From contig NZ_JAFLRF010000014.1 in NCBI RefSeq assembly GCF_017315705.1, forward strand, positions 1 through 64,000: a stretch of 64,000 bases of DNA, read 5' to 3'. Source of the stretch: Trinickia mobilis (GTDB taxonomy: Bacteria; Pseudomonadota; Gammaproteobacteria; Burkholderiales; Burkholderiaceae). How positions within the stretch are numbered: position 1 is the first letter of the stretch; each line of letters starts with the position of its first letter. Under the pieces are notes generated by a model. That model did not search any database and was not told the DNA's origin. It saw only the letters and a program-made list of their open reading frames with translations. Positions 40,847 to 52,706 of this stretch are shown here, one piece after another. Made by a program: the position numbers and the translations under genes.

Positions 40847-42502
40847 ATGCGCGTCAAATTGACAGCCAAGCACCCGCGACCGGCAGCGCCGGATCGCGCC
40901 CCCGTCCGTTCCGGCAGCGCGTCGGCACGCAAGCCCGCGCGGCCGGCTCGTCCGGCCGCGGCCAATACCGAGCGGCCTGCCGGGCCGGCGCGCGCGCCCG
41001 CTTCGGGGGCAACGAGCGGCGGCGGCCGCACAGGCGGCAAGGCTCGCCCGTCGCAGATGCCCGCTAAGCGAGCTGCGTCCGCGGGAGCCTCGAAGAAAGA
41101 CAGTGGCGCGGCGCGTCCCAGCAAGCCCGCACGCGCTGGCGCGGAAACCGGCAAGCGGCCCTACGCAGAACGCCCGGCACGTCGCGATGCCGCGCCCGCG
41201 GACGCCAAACGGCCGGCCGGAGCGCGCGCCGAATGGCGGCGCGACGGCGATACGCGCAGCGATCGAGCGCCCGCCAAGCGCCCGGCGCGAGCCGGCGGCG
41301 AACACGGCTACGCGGCGAGCGAGCGCCCTGCTGGAGCGCGCCGCGATGCGTCCGAACGGACCCGCGGCGGTTACGGCGAAGGCCGCCCGTCGGATAAATC
41401 CCGCCAAGGCGCAGCGAGCCGCCCGGCGGGCGGTTCCGCGCGCGGCGGCCTCAAGGTCGGGAGCCCGATCAAGCGCTCCTTCGGCGAGCGCGACGATCGG
41501 GCATCCGAGGCTTCGGCCAAGCGCTCTCCCGGCGAGCGGAACGCGCGCCGCGACGGCGCGCCGCGCGAGCGCGCAAGCCGCGCCGATTCGGACGGCCCGA
41601 GCGCTCGCCAATTCGCCAAGCGCCCGGCGCGAAGGGACGACGCCGGCCGCAAGCCTGCCTCCGGTGCGCGCGCTCATACGCCCGCCGCCGGCCCCGGACA
41701 CACCGCCGCAAGCCGCACCGAGACGGAATCCCATGCCGACGAAGCCGGCATGATGCGCTTGTCGAAGCGAATGTCCGAACTCGGCCTCTGTTCGCGCCGG
41801 GAAGCGGACGAATGGATCGAGAAGGGCTGGGTGTTCGTGGACGGCGAGCGGATCGATACGCTTGGGGCCAAGGTCCATGCAGGGCAGCACATCGAGATCG
41901 TCGCGAACGCACGCGCGGCCCAGGCCAAGCAGGTGACGATCCTGCTGCACAAGCCGGTGGGCTACGTCTCCGGTCAAGCCGAAGACGGCTACCAGCCGGC
42001 CATCACACTGATCACCCCCGCCAACCATTGGGACGGCGACCGCTCGAACATTCAGTTTTCCACGAGCCATCTGCGCCAGCTTGCGCCGGCGGGGCGTCTC
42101 GACATCGATTCGACCGGCCTTCTGGTGCTGACACAGGACGGCCGCGTCGCGAAGAATCTGATCGGCATCCACTCGCCGATCGAAAAGGAGTATCTGGTGC
42201 GCGTGGCCTACGGCGAGCGCACGACGGACCTCGACCAGCATTTCCCGGCGGAGCGGGTTGCGAAGCTCCGGCACGGCCTGTCGCTCGACAACGTCCCGCT
42301 GAGGCCGGCCAAGGTCAGTTGGCAAAACGGCGAACAGTTGCGATTCGTCCTGCGCGAAGGCAAGAAGCGCCAGATCCGCCGCATGTGCGAACTGGTCGGC
42401 CTGCAGGTGGTCGGCTTGAAGCGCATCCGGATGGGCCGTATTCCGCTCGGCTCGCTGCCGCAGGGACAATGGCGCTATCTGATGCCGGATGAGGCGTTCT
42501 GA
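40847..42502 (+). CDS. RsuA/RluB/RluF-family pseudouridine synthase with long basic N-terminal extension
   Basis: The 551-residue protein has an S4 RNA-binding domain at about 302-350 (RLSKRMSELGLCSRREADEW) and a pseudouridine synthase domain at about 360-540. The catalytic aspartate is in GRLDIDSTGLL and the C-terminal motif is GKKRQIRRMCE. The first about 295 residues are almost entirely Arg, Ala, Pro, Ser, Gly and Lys, probably disordered and RNA-binding. The domain is closest by eye to the RluF branch, but the target uridine is not certain. The frame ends before a shared bidirectional terminator. Confidence 0.88.
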   Translation: MRVKLTAKHPRPAAPDRAPVRSGSASARKPARPARPAAANTERPAGPARAPASGATSGGGRTGGKARPSQMPAKRAASAGASKKDSGAARPSKPARAGAETGKRPYAERPARRDAAPADAKRPAGARAEWRRDGDTRSDRAPAKRPARAGGEHGYAASERPAGARRDASERTRGGYGEGRPSDKSRQGAASRPAGGSARGGLKVGSPIKRSFGERDDRASEASAKRSPGERNARRDGAPRERASRADSDGPSARQFAKRPARRDDAGRKPASGARAHTPAAGPGHTAASRTETESHADEAGMMRLSKRMSELGLCSRREADEWIEKGWVFVDGERIDTLGAKVHAGQHIEIVANARAAQAKQVTILLHKPVGYVSGQAEDGYQPAITLITPANHWDGDRSNIQFSTSHLRQLAPAGRLDIDSTGLLVLTQDGRVAKNLIGIHSPIEKEYLVRVAYGERTTDLDQHFPAERVAKLRHGLSLDNVPLRPAKVSWQNGEQLRFVLREGKKRQIRRMCELVGLQVVGLKRIRMGRIPLGSLPQGQWRYLMPDEAF

Positions 42503-42545
42503 TCTTCGTCCCGCGTGCGGCCTGGGCGCGCCCTTGTGCGCGCCG

Positions 42546-42589
42546 GAAAAAGAAACGCCCGCGTCGAATCGATGCGGGCGTTTCTTTTA
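42546..42589. terminator. Bidirectional intrinsic terminator between convergent genes
   Basis: Perfect 12-bp arms AGAAACGCCCGC (42551-42562) and GCGGGCGTTTCT (42574-42585) have an 11-nt loop. An A-run lies on the left and a T-run on the right, so it serves both the pseudouridine synthase gene and def-ligA. Confidence 0.9.
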
Positions 42590-42610
42590 TTGCTCGAGGG
42601 GTGGCGTTCG

Positions 42611-45254
<2,644 letters not shown>

Positions 45255-45443
45255 CGGCCGAATGGCCAATAACGCGAGGAGGCGCACACGTGGCCAAGCG
45301 TTTGGATATGCCGTTCGGCCAACGTCCGCCTCGCTCGATTGACACGCGCGCGGCGCAATGCGACTGTTGCGGCCACCTCAACCCCTTCACGCCGCGCGGC
45401 CCGTTCCCAGGCTGCTGCGCTGCGACCGACTCGGAGGCAATCG

Positions 45444-46280
45444 ATGCGGCGAATTGCTCTGTTCTTGCAAGCAATGCGGCTTCGAGCGATGGCCTGCTTG
45501 CTGGCCTGCGCAGCGCTCACGCTGGCTGACGCCGCCTTCGCGGCCGAGCAGGTGGTCTCCGTGCCGGTTGCCAATGGCGCGACGATCTCCTATCTGCTCA
45601 CGCAGCAGGACGCGAGCGCACCGCAGTGGGTGCTCGTGATGTTTCCCGGCGGCGAAGGCGAACTGCAGTTGTCGCAAAGCGCCGACGGTGCGATCCGTCT
45701 CGCCGAACAGGGGAATTTCCTCGTACGCACCCGTACGCTTTTTGCCGTCGACGGGTTCGCCACCGCAATCGTCGACGCGCCGTCCGACCAGCCCGGCGGT
45801 TACTCCGACGAGTTCAGAGCTTCGCCGCGCCATGCTCAGGACCTGGAGAGAGTCGCGGCGGATCTGCGTCAGCGGTTCCCTTCCGCCAAGCTCGTGCTGA
45901 TCGGCACGAGCCGCGGCACGATTTCGTCGGCCTTCGTCGGGCGCGCCCTGCCGGATGTTTGGGATGCCGTCGTGCATACGTCGACATTGAGCAGCCCATC
46001 GCGCGGACAAGCATTGCCGCTCGCCGAGTTCGACTATGGGTCGATCCGGCCGCGCCAGTTGTTCGTTCATCACGAGGACGACGGGTGCTTCCTGTGCTCA
46101 TATCACGCCGCCCAGCAAATCGCGGCGGGACACGACTTCATTACGGCTCGCGGCGGCATGGCACACGGCAACCCATGTAACGCAAAGGGGCACCATGGCT
46201 TTTATGGCCAGGACCAAGCGGTCGTAGCGGCAATCAAGGCGTGGATCGTCGGCGGTGCGTGGCCGAAAGAAGTGGATTGA
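45444..46280 (+). CDS. Secreted alpha/beta-hydrolase-like protein
   Basis: The 278-residue protein begins with a signal peptide (hydrophobic core about 12-28, cleavage after AFA near residue 33). The mature part resembles an alpha/beta hydrolase, with VLVMFPGGEG for the oxyanion region, the nucleophile elbow GTSRG and a C-terminal GMAHGN histidine. Start 45444 has GGAGG 7-8 bases upstream. The substrate is unknown. It lies on the opposite strand between zipA and ligA, facing the zipA terminator, an unusual place that suggests later insertion. Confidence 0.75.
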   Translation: MRRIALFLQAMRLRAMACLLACAALTLADAAFAAEQVVSVPVANGATISYLLTQQDASAPQWVLVMFPGGEGELQLSQSADGAIRLAEQGNFLVRTRTLFAVDGFATAIVDAPSDQPGGYSDEFRASPRHAQDLERVAADLRQRFPSAKLVLIGTSRGTISSAFVGRALPDVWDAVVHTSTLSSPSRGQALPLAEFDYGSIRPRQLFVHHEDDGCFLCSYHAAQQIAAGHDFITARGGMAHGNPCNAKGHHGFYGQDQAVVAAIKAWIVGGAWPKEVD

Positions 46281-46329
46281 GCACGGCAATGACCCGCTCG
46301 GACCCACTGCGCGAGACATTCTCGCACTC

Positions 46330-46356
46330 AAACGAAAAGCCCGTCTTCAGACGGGC
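46330..46356 (-). terminator. Intrinsic terminator after zipA
   Basis: Arms GCCCGTC (46339-46345) and GACGGGC (46350-46356) have a 4-nt loop. On the minus strand the stem is followed by TTTTCGTTT. It is 36 bp past the zipA stop, so smc-zipA transcription ends here and does not reach ligA. Confidence 0.8.
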
Positions 46357-46391
46357 CTCGCTTCCTCGAACGCAATTGCAGCCCGCTCGGC

Positions 46392-47624
46392 TTACTGGCT
46401 GAAAAGGCGCCGCGTAGCTGGCGAGCCGGCCGGAATCCCCGCTTCCTCGAGCTTCGCGTACAAGGTCATGAGCTGCTTTTCAATCGACAGCAGCGCAGCC
46501 TCGGGCAACGGACGCCGCTGATCGTCGACAACCCGTGCGCCGATGCGCTCCGACAGCGACTTCGCGTAGTCGCACATGAGCCTGAACGGCAGGATGTCTT
46601 CGTCGGCGACCGGAACGTCGAGAATCAGCGTGATCATCTGGCCGCCCTTGTACGTGAGGTCGTCGCGCAGAAAGTTCGTGTCGCCGAACTGCAGCATGAA
46701 CACCGGGCTTTGCTTCGCATCGAGCTTCACGAAGCGCGTGCCGTCGCGCGACAGCAAGAGGCCGTCCTGCGACGCCACCGCCTGCACGTAATTCGCCGAC
46801 CACGGTGCGCCATCGGAGAGCACGTTGATCGACAACTGTGCGTCGCATTGGGCCGCGAAGGTGTCGAGCTCACGCGCCATCGATACGGTCTCGAGCATGT
46901 CGGGGAATTCGGGCGCGCCGTCGATCGCGTCCGCGAATTGCTGCACGCCTGACACGAACTCGGAAAACTCGAGCTCGTTCAACGGACCGCTGCGATTGGC
47001 CAATTGCGCGGCCGCGCGCAACTCCTCGTAACGCACGCCGTTTTGCAGCAGCTCCCAGCCGTTGCCGCCCTCGGGCTTGCCTTCGATATACACCGGCTTA
47101 CTGCCTGCGCGGCGCAAACGCTGTGCGAGCGGAATGACTTTTTCGCCGGCGAGCGGGCCGCCCAGGCGAATCGGCACGATGCAATCGATACGGCGATCGA
47201 CGATATGCGGCGGAGCCGCCGAAATTGTCGTCGCAGCGGGCAGGATCGGCTCCTCGCGCTCCTCCGCGATAGCCGGTTCGACCGCCGCCTCTTCCGGGAA
47301 CCCGTTAGGCGTCGTGGTTTCGGCCTGGATATCGGCCGGCGTATCGAGCGGCGCCACGCCGCCGAAGCTCGGCTCGACGCGCGCGGCACCCGCGCCTTCC
47401 GGTGCATCCGAAAGCGACGGCTCGCGGCGTGCGCTCGCCCGCGCAGATTCGATGAACGGCCGCTCTTCTTCGTGATCCTGGCGCGCGAGCGTCTCGGCGG
47501 CCTCGGGCGGCATCGGTCTTGGCATCCTGCGGCGCACCTTTGCGCCTTGCCAGGCGTTGTACACGACCACGCCCCCCACCACCACGGCCCCTGCGCCGAT
47601 CAACCCGAGTGTCAACTCGTCCAT
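46392..47624 (-). CDS. zipA: Cell division protein ZipA-like (FtsZ-binding)
   Basis: The 410-residue inner-membrane protein has one N-terminal anchor (about 5-24), a long Pro/Glu/Ala linker (about 35-140) and a C-terminal ZipA domain (about 280-400) that binds the FtsZ tail. The ATG at 47624 (MDELTLGLIGAG) has GGAG 5 bases upstream. Position directly after smc is typical of beta- and gammaproteobacteria and supports the call, as ZipA sequence conservation is low. Confidence 0.9.
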   Translation of the reverse strand: MDELTLGLIGAGAVVVGGVVVYNAWQGAKVRRRMPRPMPPEAAETLARQDHEEERPFIESARASARREPSLSDAPEGAGAARVEPSFGGVAPLDTPADIQAETTTPNGFPEEAAVEPAIAEEREEPILPAATTISAAPPHIVDRRIDCIVPIRLGGPLAGEKVIPLAQRLRRAGSKPVYIEGKPEGGNGWELLQNGVRYEELRAAAQLANRSGPLNELEFSEFVSGVQQFADAIDGAPEFPDMLETVSMARELDTFAAQCDAQLSINVLSDGAPWSANYVQAVASQDGLLLSRDGTRFVKLDAKQSPVFMLQFGDTNFLRDDLTYKGGQMITLILDVPVADEDILPFRLMCDYAKSLSERIGARVVDDQRRPLPEAALLSIEKQLMTLYAKLEEAGIPAGSPATRRLFSQ

Positions 47625-47717
47625 GCACGCTCCATCAGCAATTCTTTCTGTGCGACACGCAAGCGTTCGAAACATCGCGCGGCAAAGAGCCGCTGCGACG
47701 AGCGCTGCGTACGCGGT

Positions 47718-50700
47718 TCAAACCGTATTCTGTACAAAGCCTGCGGCCGTTTCCATGTCGACGGCCACGATGCGGGACACACCTTGCTCCTGCATTGTCA
47801 CACCGATCAACTGCTGCGCCATCTCCATCGCGATCTTGTTGTGGGAAATGAACAGGAACTGTGTTTTGTCCGACATCGCCCGCACAAGGTTCGCGAAACG
47901 TTCGGTGTTCGCATCGTCGAGCGGCGCGTCCACTTCGTCGAGCAAGCAGAACGGCGCCGGATTGAGCTGGAACATCGCGAACACGAGCGCCGTCGCGGTC
48001 AGCGCCTTTTCCCCGCCCGAGAGCAGGTGAATCGTCGAGTTCTTCTTGCCGGGCGGCTGCGCCATCACTTGCACGCCGGCATCGAGAATCTCGTCGCCGG
48101 TCATGATGAGCTTCGCCTGCCCGCCGCCGAAAAGACGCGGGAACAGCTCGCCGAAATGGCGGTTCACTTCGTCGAACGTGCCTTGCAAGAGCGTGCGCGT
48201 TTCCTGGTCGATCTTGCGGATCGCGTCCTCTAGCGTTTCGATCGCGCTCGTCAGGTCGGCCGATTGAGCGTCGAGGAAGGTCTTGCGTGCGCTCGCGGCA
48301 GCCAGCTCTTCGAGCGCCGCCATGTTCACCGGGCCGAGCGCCGCGACCGCGTTGTTGATGCGCGTGACTTCGCCTTGCAGGTACGACGGCTTCATGTCCG
48401 GCGTGAGCTTCGCCTGCAGTTCGGCCTCGTCGACGCCTGCCGCGCTCAGCTGTTCAATGAACTGTTCGCCGTTGATGCGTGCGGCCTGCTCCTTCAACTG
48501 CAGCTCGTTGATCCGGTCGCGCAGCGGTTGCAGCGAGCGCTCGGCGCTCAGGCGCATCTCGTCCGCCTGGCGCAGCTTCGCCGTCAGATCGTCGAGTTCG
48601 AGGCGGGCTGCGTGCAGCGCTTCTTCCTTTACCGCGCGGATTTCGAGCGCATCCTGCAAACCGGTGTGCGCCGTTTGTTCGTTGATCGTCTCGAGCTCCG
48701 CGCGCGCGTCTTCGAGCGAGGCGGCGACGCGCTCGCTCTGCTCGTGCGCGACCTGGATGCTGCGCTTCAATTCGTCGATGCGGTTCGCCATATTGCGAAC
48801 GGCGAAGCGCGCATCGGTGGCGGCGCGATCGAGATCGCGCGACTGACCTCGCGCGACGGTCAGCGCTTCGTCGAGCGCTTCGAACGCCAGTTGATTGTCT
48901 TCGAAACGCGCTTGAAGCTCGGCGAGCCGGCCGTCGTAACGTTCGAAATTCGCTTCCGATTCGGCGCGCTGAGCGCGCTGCTCTTCGATCTGCGCGCCGA
49001 TTTCTTCGAGCTCGTCGCGAATCTGCGTGCTGCGCTGCGTGTAGCGCTCGTACGCCTGCGTGAGCTTGAGCACGTCCATTTGCAGCGCGTGCACGCGCTG
49101 CGTGGCGCGCTCGGCTTCTCCACGCACATCGGCAAGCGCTTGCGACGCCTGCGTATGCGCCGCTTCCGCGCGGATCGCGGCAACCCTCGCTTCGTCGGCG
49201 AGCAAGGCCTGGGCGCGCACCTGGCGCGTCAGGTTTTCGATTTCCTGCTGGCGCGCGAGCATGCCGGCCTGCTCGGAATCGGCTGCGTAGAGCTGCACGC
49301 CGACGCGCGTCACGAGGTGCCCGGCCTTCACGACGAACGTCGCGCCGTCGGGCAGTTGCGAGCGCATCGCAAGCGCCTGCGCGAGATCGTCGGCGATGAA
49401 CGCCTGGCCGAGCCATTCGTTCAGCACGGCGCGTATGCCGGCGTCGTCGATGCGCACGAGCGACAGCAACGGTCGCAGCGAAGCGGGCGTCTCGCGCGGC
49501 AGCGCGGCTGCCGGAGGCGCGTAGAACGCGAGCTTGGCGGGTGGCGCGTCGCTCGCGAACGCCTTCACCCAATCGAGGTTGGAGACTTCGAGCGCGGCCA
49601 GCCGCTCACGCAGCACGGATTCGAGCGCCGTTTCCCAGCCTGCTTCGACGTGCAACTTCTTCCACAGACGCGGCAGCGCGCCCAGCTCATGCTTGTCGAG
49701 CCACGGCTGGATCTTGCCTTCGGTCTGCACGTTCTCCTGCAGCTGCTTGAGTGCGGTAAGACGTGCTTCGAGCTGGTGGATCTGCGCGCCTTCGGCCTGC
49801 ACGCGCTCCTGCGCCGCGCGGCGCTCGGCGTCGAGCCGCGGCAGCGTTTCCTGTGCATCGGCAAGGCGCGCTTGCGAGTCGTTCACGATCTCTTCGTGTT
49901 CCGCGAGCTGCATGCGCAGCTCTTCGAGCTGTGCTTCGTCCGGCGCATCCAGCCCGCCCGCTTCCGCCTTCAGGCGTTCGTGGCGCTGCTGCAATTGCTG
50001 CAGCTGCTGGTCGGCGTTGCGTTGATGCGCCGCTTCGAGCTTGAGCGATTGCTCGGTTTGGGCGATTCCGGCGCGCTCGTCGTTCAATTGGCTCTGCGCG
50101 TCGCGCCAACGCGTTTCGAGCGCCGGCATCGCGTCGTGCTTGGCGGCCGCTTCCTCTTCGGCCAGCGCCGCCTTTTCTTCGGCGATCGCGAGCTGCTCCT
50201 CGGCGTCCTCGATGTCGCCGCGGGCCTTCTCGGCCTGCATCTGCCATTGCTCGCGCTGCGCGTTCAGCGCAGCGATCTGCGCCTGCACGCGGTTGCGCGA
50301 TTCGACGATGAACTTGATCTCGGCTTCGAGACGGCTCACCTCCGAGTTCGCCTCATAGAGCGCGCCTTGCGCGCCCTGCATCGCGTCGCTCGCCGAGTAA
50401 TGGGCGACCCGCAGCGTCTCGAGCTGCAATTCGACTTCGCGCAGCTTCGCGGTCTGCGCTTCGAGGTCGATCTGCGCCGCGCCGATCGCGCGCTGCTGCT
50501 TCTCCTGCTCGCCCGCCGCTTCGTTCTTGCGCAAGAGCCACAAGAGGCGCTGCTTTTCCTCGCCCTCGGCCTGCAAATCCTTGAACTTGGTCGCGACGAT
50601 CGCCTGCGCTTCGAGCTTCTCGAGATTCGCGCCGAGCTCGCGGACGATGTCTTCGACGCGCGTCAGGTTCTCACGCGTGTCGTGCAGGCGGTTCTCGGTC

Positions 50701-51236
50701 TCGCGGCGGCGCTCCTTGTACTTCGAGACACCCGCGGCCTCTTCGAGGAACACGCGCAGCTCCTCGGGCTTCGCCTCGATGATCCGCGCGATCATGCCCT
50801 GCCCGATGATCGCGTACGCGCGCGGCCCGAGGCCTGTGCCGAGGAAGATGTCCTGGATGTCGCGGCGGCGCGCCGGCAGGTTATTGATGTAGTAGCTCGA
50901 GGTGCCGTCGCGCGTCAGCACGCGCTTGACGGCGATTTCCGCATATTGGCCCCACTGGCCCGCGGCGCGCCCGTCGGCGTTGTCGAACACGAGCTCGACG
51001 CTCGCGCGGCTGCCCGGTTTGCGTGCGGTCGAGCCGTTGAAGATCACGTCCTGCATCGATTCGCCGCGCAGCTCGGAGGCGCGCGATTCGCCGAGCACCC
51101 AGCGCACCGCATCGATGATGTTGGACTTGCCGCAGCCATTGGGACCGACCACGCCGACAAGCTGGCCCGGTACCTGGAAATGCGTGGGATCGACGAAAGA
51201 CTTGAAGCCAGCGAGTTTGATCGAGGTCAGACGCAC
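47718..51236 (-). CDS. smc: Chromosome partition protein Smc
   Basis: This 1172-residue SMC condenses and segregates chromosomes. Walker A GPNGCGKSN is at residues 31-39. Long coiled coils follow (about 170-500 and 660-1000) around a hinge domain (about 510-640). The C-terminal head has the signature LLSGGEKALTA and Walker B CLLDEVDAPLDD. Both ends are complete. In an operon with zipA, 93 bp apart. The partners ScpA and ScpB are not in this window. Confidence 0.98.
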   Translation of the reverse strand: MRLTSIKLAGFKSFVDPTHFQVPGQLVGVVGPNGCGKSNIIDAVRWVLGESRASELRGESMQDVIFNGSTARKPGSRASVELVFDNADGRAAGQWGQYAEIAVKRVLTRDGTSSYYINNLPARRRDIQDIFLGTGLGPRAYAIIGQGMIARIIEAKPEELRVFLEEAAGVSKYKERRRETENRLHDTRENLTRVEDIVRELGANLEKLEAQAIVATKFKDLQAEGEEKQRLLWLLRKNEAAGEQEKQQRAIGAAQIDLEAQTAKLREVELQLETLRVAHYSASDAMQGAQGALYEANSEVSRLEAEIKFIVESRNRVQAQIAALNAQREQWQMQAEKARGDIEDAEEQLAIAEEKAALAEEEAAAKHDAMPALETRWRDAQSQLNDERAGIAQTEQSLKLEAAHQRNADQQLQQLQQRHERLKAEAGGLDAPDEAQLEELRMQLAEHEEIVNDSQARLADAQETLPRLDAERRAAQERVQAEGAQIHQLEARLTALKQLQENVQTEGKIQPWLDKHELGALPRLWKKLHVEAGWETALESVLRERLAALEVSNLDWVKAFASDAPPAKLAFYAPPAAALPRETPASLRPLLSLVRIDDAGIRAVLNEWLGQAFIADDLAQALAMRSQLPDGATFVVKAGHLVTRVGVQLYAADSEQAGMLARQQEIENLTRQVRAQALLADEARVAAIRAEAAHTQASQALADVRGEAERATQRVHALQMDVLKLTQAYERYTQRSTQIRDELEEIGAQIEEQRAQRAESEANFERYDGRLAELQARFEDNQLAFEALDEALTVARGQSRDLDRAATDARFAVRNMANRIDELKRSIQVAHEQSERVAASLEDARAELETINEQTAHTGLQDALEIRAVKEEALHAARLELDDLTAKLRQADEMRLSAERSLQPLRDRINELQLKEQAARINGEQFIEQLSAAGVDEAELQAKLTPDMKPSYLQGEVTRINNAVAALGPVNMAALEELAAASARKTFLDAQSADLTSAIETLEDAIRKIDQETRTLLQGTFDEVNRHFGELFPRLFGGGQAKLIMTGDEILDAGVQVMAQPPGKKNSTIHLLSGGEKALTATALVFAMFQLNPAPFCLLDEVDAPLDDANTERFANLVRAMSDKTQFLFISHNKIAMEMAQQLIGVTMQEQGVSRIVAVDMETAAGFVQNTV

Positions 51237-51394
51237 GGCGATATCGCTGATTGAAAAGGGAAAAATAAAAACGGATCGCGGCGCTTGACCCGTTGTTGCC
51301 GCAAAAAAAGCGAGAACTCAGGACTGGGCCGCGACGCTTAAAACTTGGGGCCGCCTTCGATCGAAATCGAAGCGCAGCCCGCGAGCAGTGGCAA

Positions 51395-52360
51395 TCATAC
51401 CATCGCGCGTTGCCCATCCTGGCGCTTGGAGTCGTCGCCGGGACCCCGCTCGGAGTCTTGCCCGGCAGCCGGCTTGCCGCGATGAAGCCAGCTCGAGAGC
51501 GCCGATGCTAGGACGATGCACCCGCCGCCCGCCCATTCGCGCGCGCCGGGGACTTCGCCCGCGAGCAGCCACGCGGACAGCGCCGTCACCACAATCTCGA
51601 ACAGCATGATGATCGACGCGCGATTGGCGGCTACCCGGGCAAGTCCGTATTGGACGAGCATGTTGTTCGATGCGAGCGCGAACCCAAGTCCGAGCACGAG
51701 GAGCGCGGCGACGCCCAAGTGCGCGCCTGCGGGCGGCGCCGGCATCGCCTCGAACAGCGACGCAACCGAGCTGAAGATCGCCGCGCCGCCGAAGATCGTC
51801 GCGGTGCGCATTTCCGGCTTCATGCCGGGCAGCACGCGGCTCGCCTTCAAGATCAACACATTGCTCATCGCGAAGCTCATGCCGGCGGCCAGCCCCGCCC
51901 ATTCGGCGAGATTGCCCGGCAGCGGCAGACCGAGCTGCGGCGACCACAGCATCAGCATCGCGCCCATCAGCGACAGCGCGGCGAGCGCGGCGCCCGTCCA
52001 GGTCAGCCGCTCATGCAAAACGAAATGTGCGAAAAGCGCGGTCCAGGCGGGGGTCAGGTAGAAGAGCAGCAGCACTCGCATCACCTCGCCGTGGATCGTG
52101 CCCCAGACGAAGCCGAGATTCGTCACGCCCGCGGCCAGCGCCAGCGCGGGCAGCACCCAATGCCAGCGGATCGTCGCAATCGCCTTGCGCCGCACGATCA
52201 GCACGAAACCGCAGGCCGCAGCGCTCGTCAGCGCGCTCGCCGCGGTGCCGGTGACACCGAGCGCCGCCAAGAGGCGCAGCGGATACCAGACGAAGCCCCA
52301 TACCGAGGCGCCCAGCATGATCGCAAGCGTCGGCCAGCCGTTGCGAATCCGATCGTTCAT
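51395..52360 (-). CDS. DMT superfamily (EamA-type) transporter
   Basis: The 321-residue inner-membrane protein has ten predicted helices in two EamA halves. A cytoplasmic hydrophilic tail of about 35 residues follows. The N-terminus has LGASVWGFVWYPLRLLAALGV, typical of the family. Substrate is unknown; relatives export amino acids or metabolites. It lies between smc and the divergent dapC, with no evident link to either. Confidence 0.85.
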   Translation of the reverse strand: MNDRIRNGWPTLAIMLGASVWGFVWYPLRLLAALGVTGTAASALTSAAACGFVLIVRRKAIATIRWHWVLPALALAAGVTNLGFVWGTIHGEVMRVLLLFYLTPAWTALFAHFVLHERLTWTGAALAALSLMGAMLMLWSPQLGLPLPGNLAEWAGLAAGMSFAMSNVLILKASRVLPGMKPEMRTATIFGGAAIFSSVASLFEAMPAPPAGAHLGVAALLVLGLGFALASNNMLVQYGLARVAANRASIIMLFEIVVTALSAWLLAGEVPGAREWAGGGCIVLASALSSWLHRGKPAAGQDSERGPGDDSKRQDGQRAMV

Positions 52361-52702
52361 TCAATCCATTCCTTTGTCCATGGTGCGCGTTCGCGTTTGC
52401 GGAGGCGTTCGACGAGCCAAGCGGCGCCTCGCATCCGAACTTGCTCCCGGCAAGGCCCGGACCGCGCCGAAACGCCTTTGGCGGCAAGCGCGAAGCCCGC
52501 TCGGCCACGCTATAATCTGCCGTTCATCCGCCAAGCGCCAGGGCGCCGAGCGAAAGCCGCCTGCCCTCCCGATGGCGCCGGCAGCGGCGCAATCCGTCGG
52601 CCGCCATCATCGCGCGGGCACGAGCGCACGGCTTGTACGCATGCGTCGTCAATCCGCTCAGTTTTCGCCGACGTTCCTACCCGCGTTTTTTCGCCAAGCC
52701 AA
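52361..52702. other. Divergent region upstream of dapC
   Basis: The 342-bp region has a TATAAT at 52511-52516 pointing to dapC, without a good -35. A 44-codon frame (52572-52706) overlaps the dapC start (see separate entry). I see no other structure. Confidence 0.5.
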
Positions 52703-52706
52703 GTGA
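52572..52706 (+). CDS. Possible upstream ORF (44 residues) overlapping the dapC start
   Basis: An ATG at 52572 opens a frame of 44 codons (MAPAAAQSVG to FFRQAK). Its TGA at 52704-52706 overlaps the dapC GTG in a GTGA junction. It has no Shine-Dalgarno and no recognised domain, and its Arg/Ala/Pro bias is ordinary for non-coding GC-rich DNA. It is listed because dapC itself lacks a Shine-Dalgarno, so coupling by termination-reinitiation is possible. Confidence 0.25.
   Translation: MAPAAAQSVGRHHRAGTSARLVRMRRQSAQFSPTFLPAFFRQAK

Noticed and set aside
48264-51254. Plus-strand frame of 996 codons antisense to smc
   Set aside because: A shadow of the smc coding sequence; composition is typical of antisense frames and no family is recognisable.
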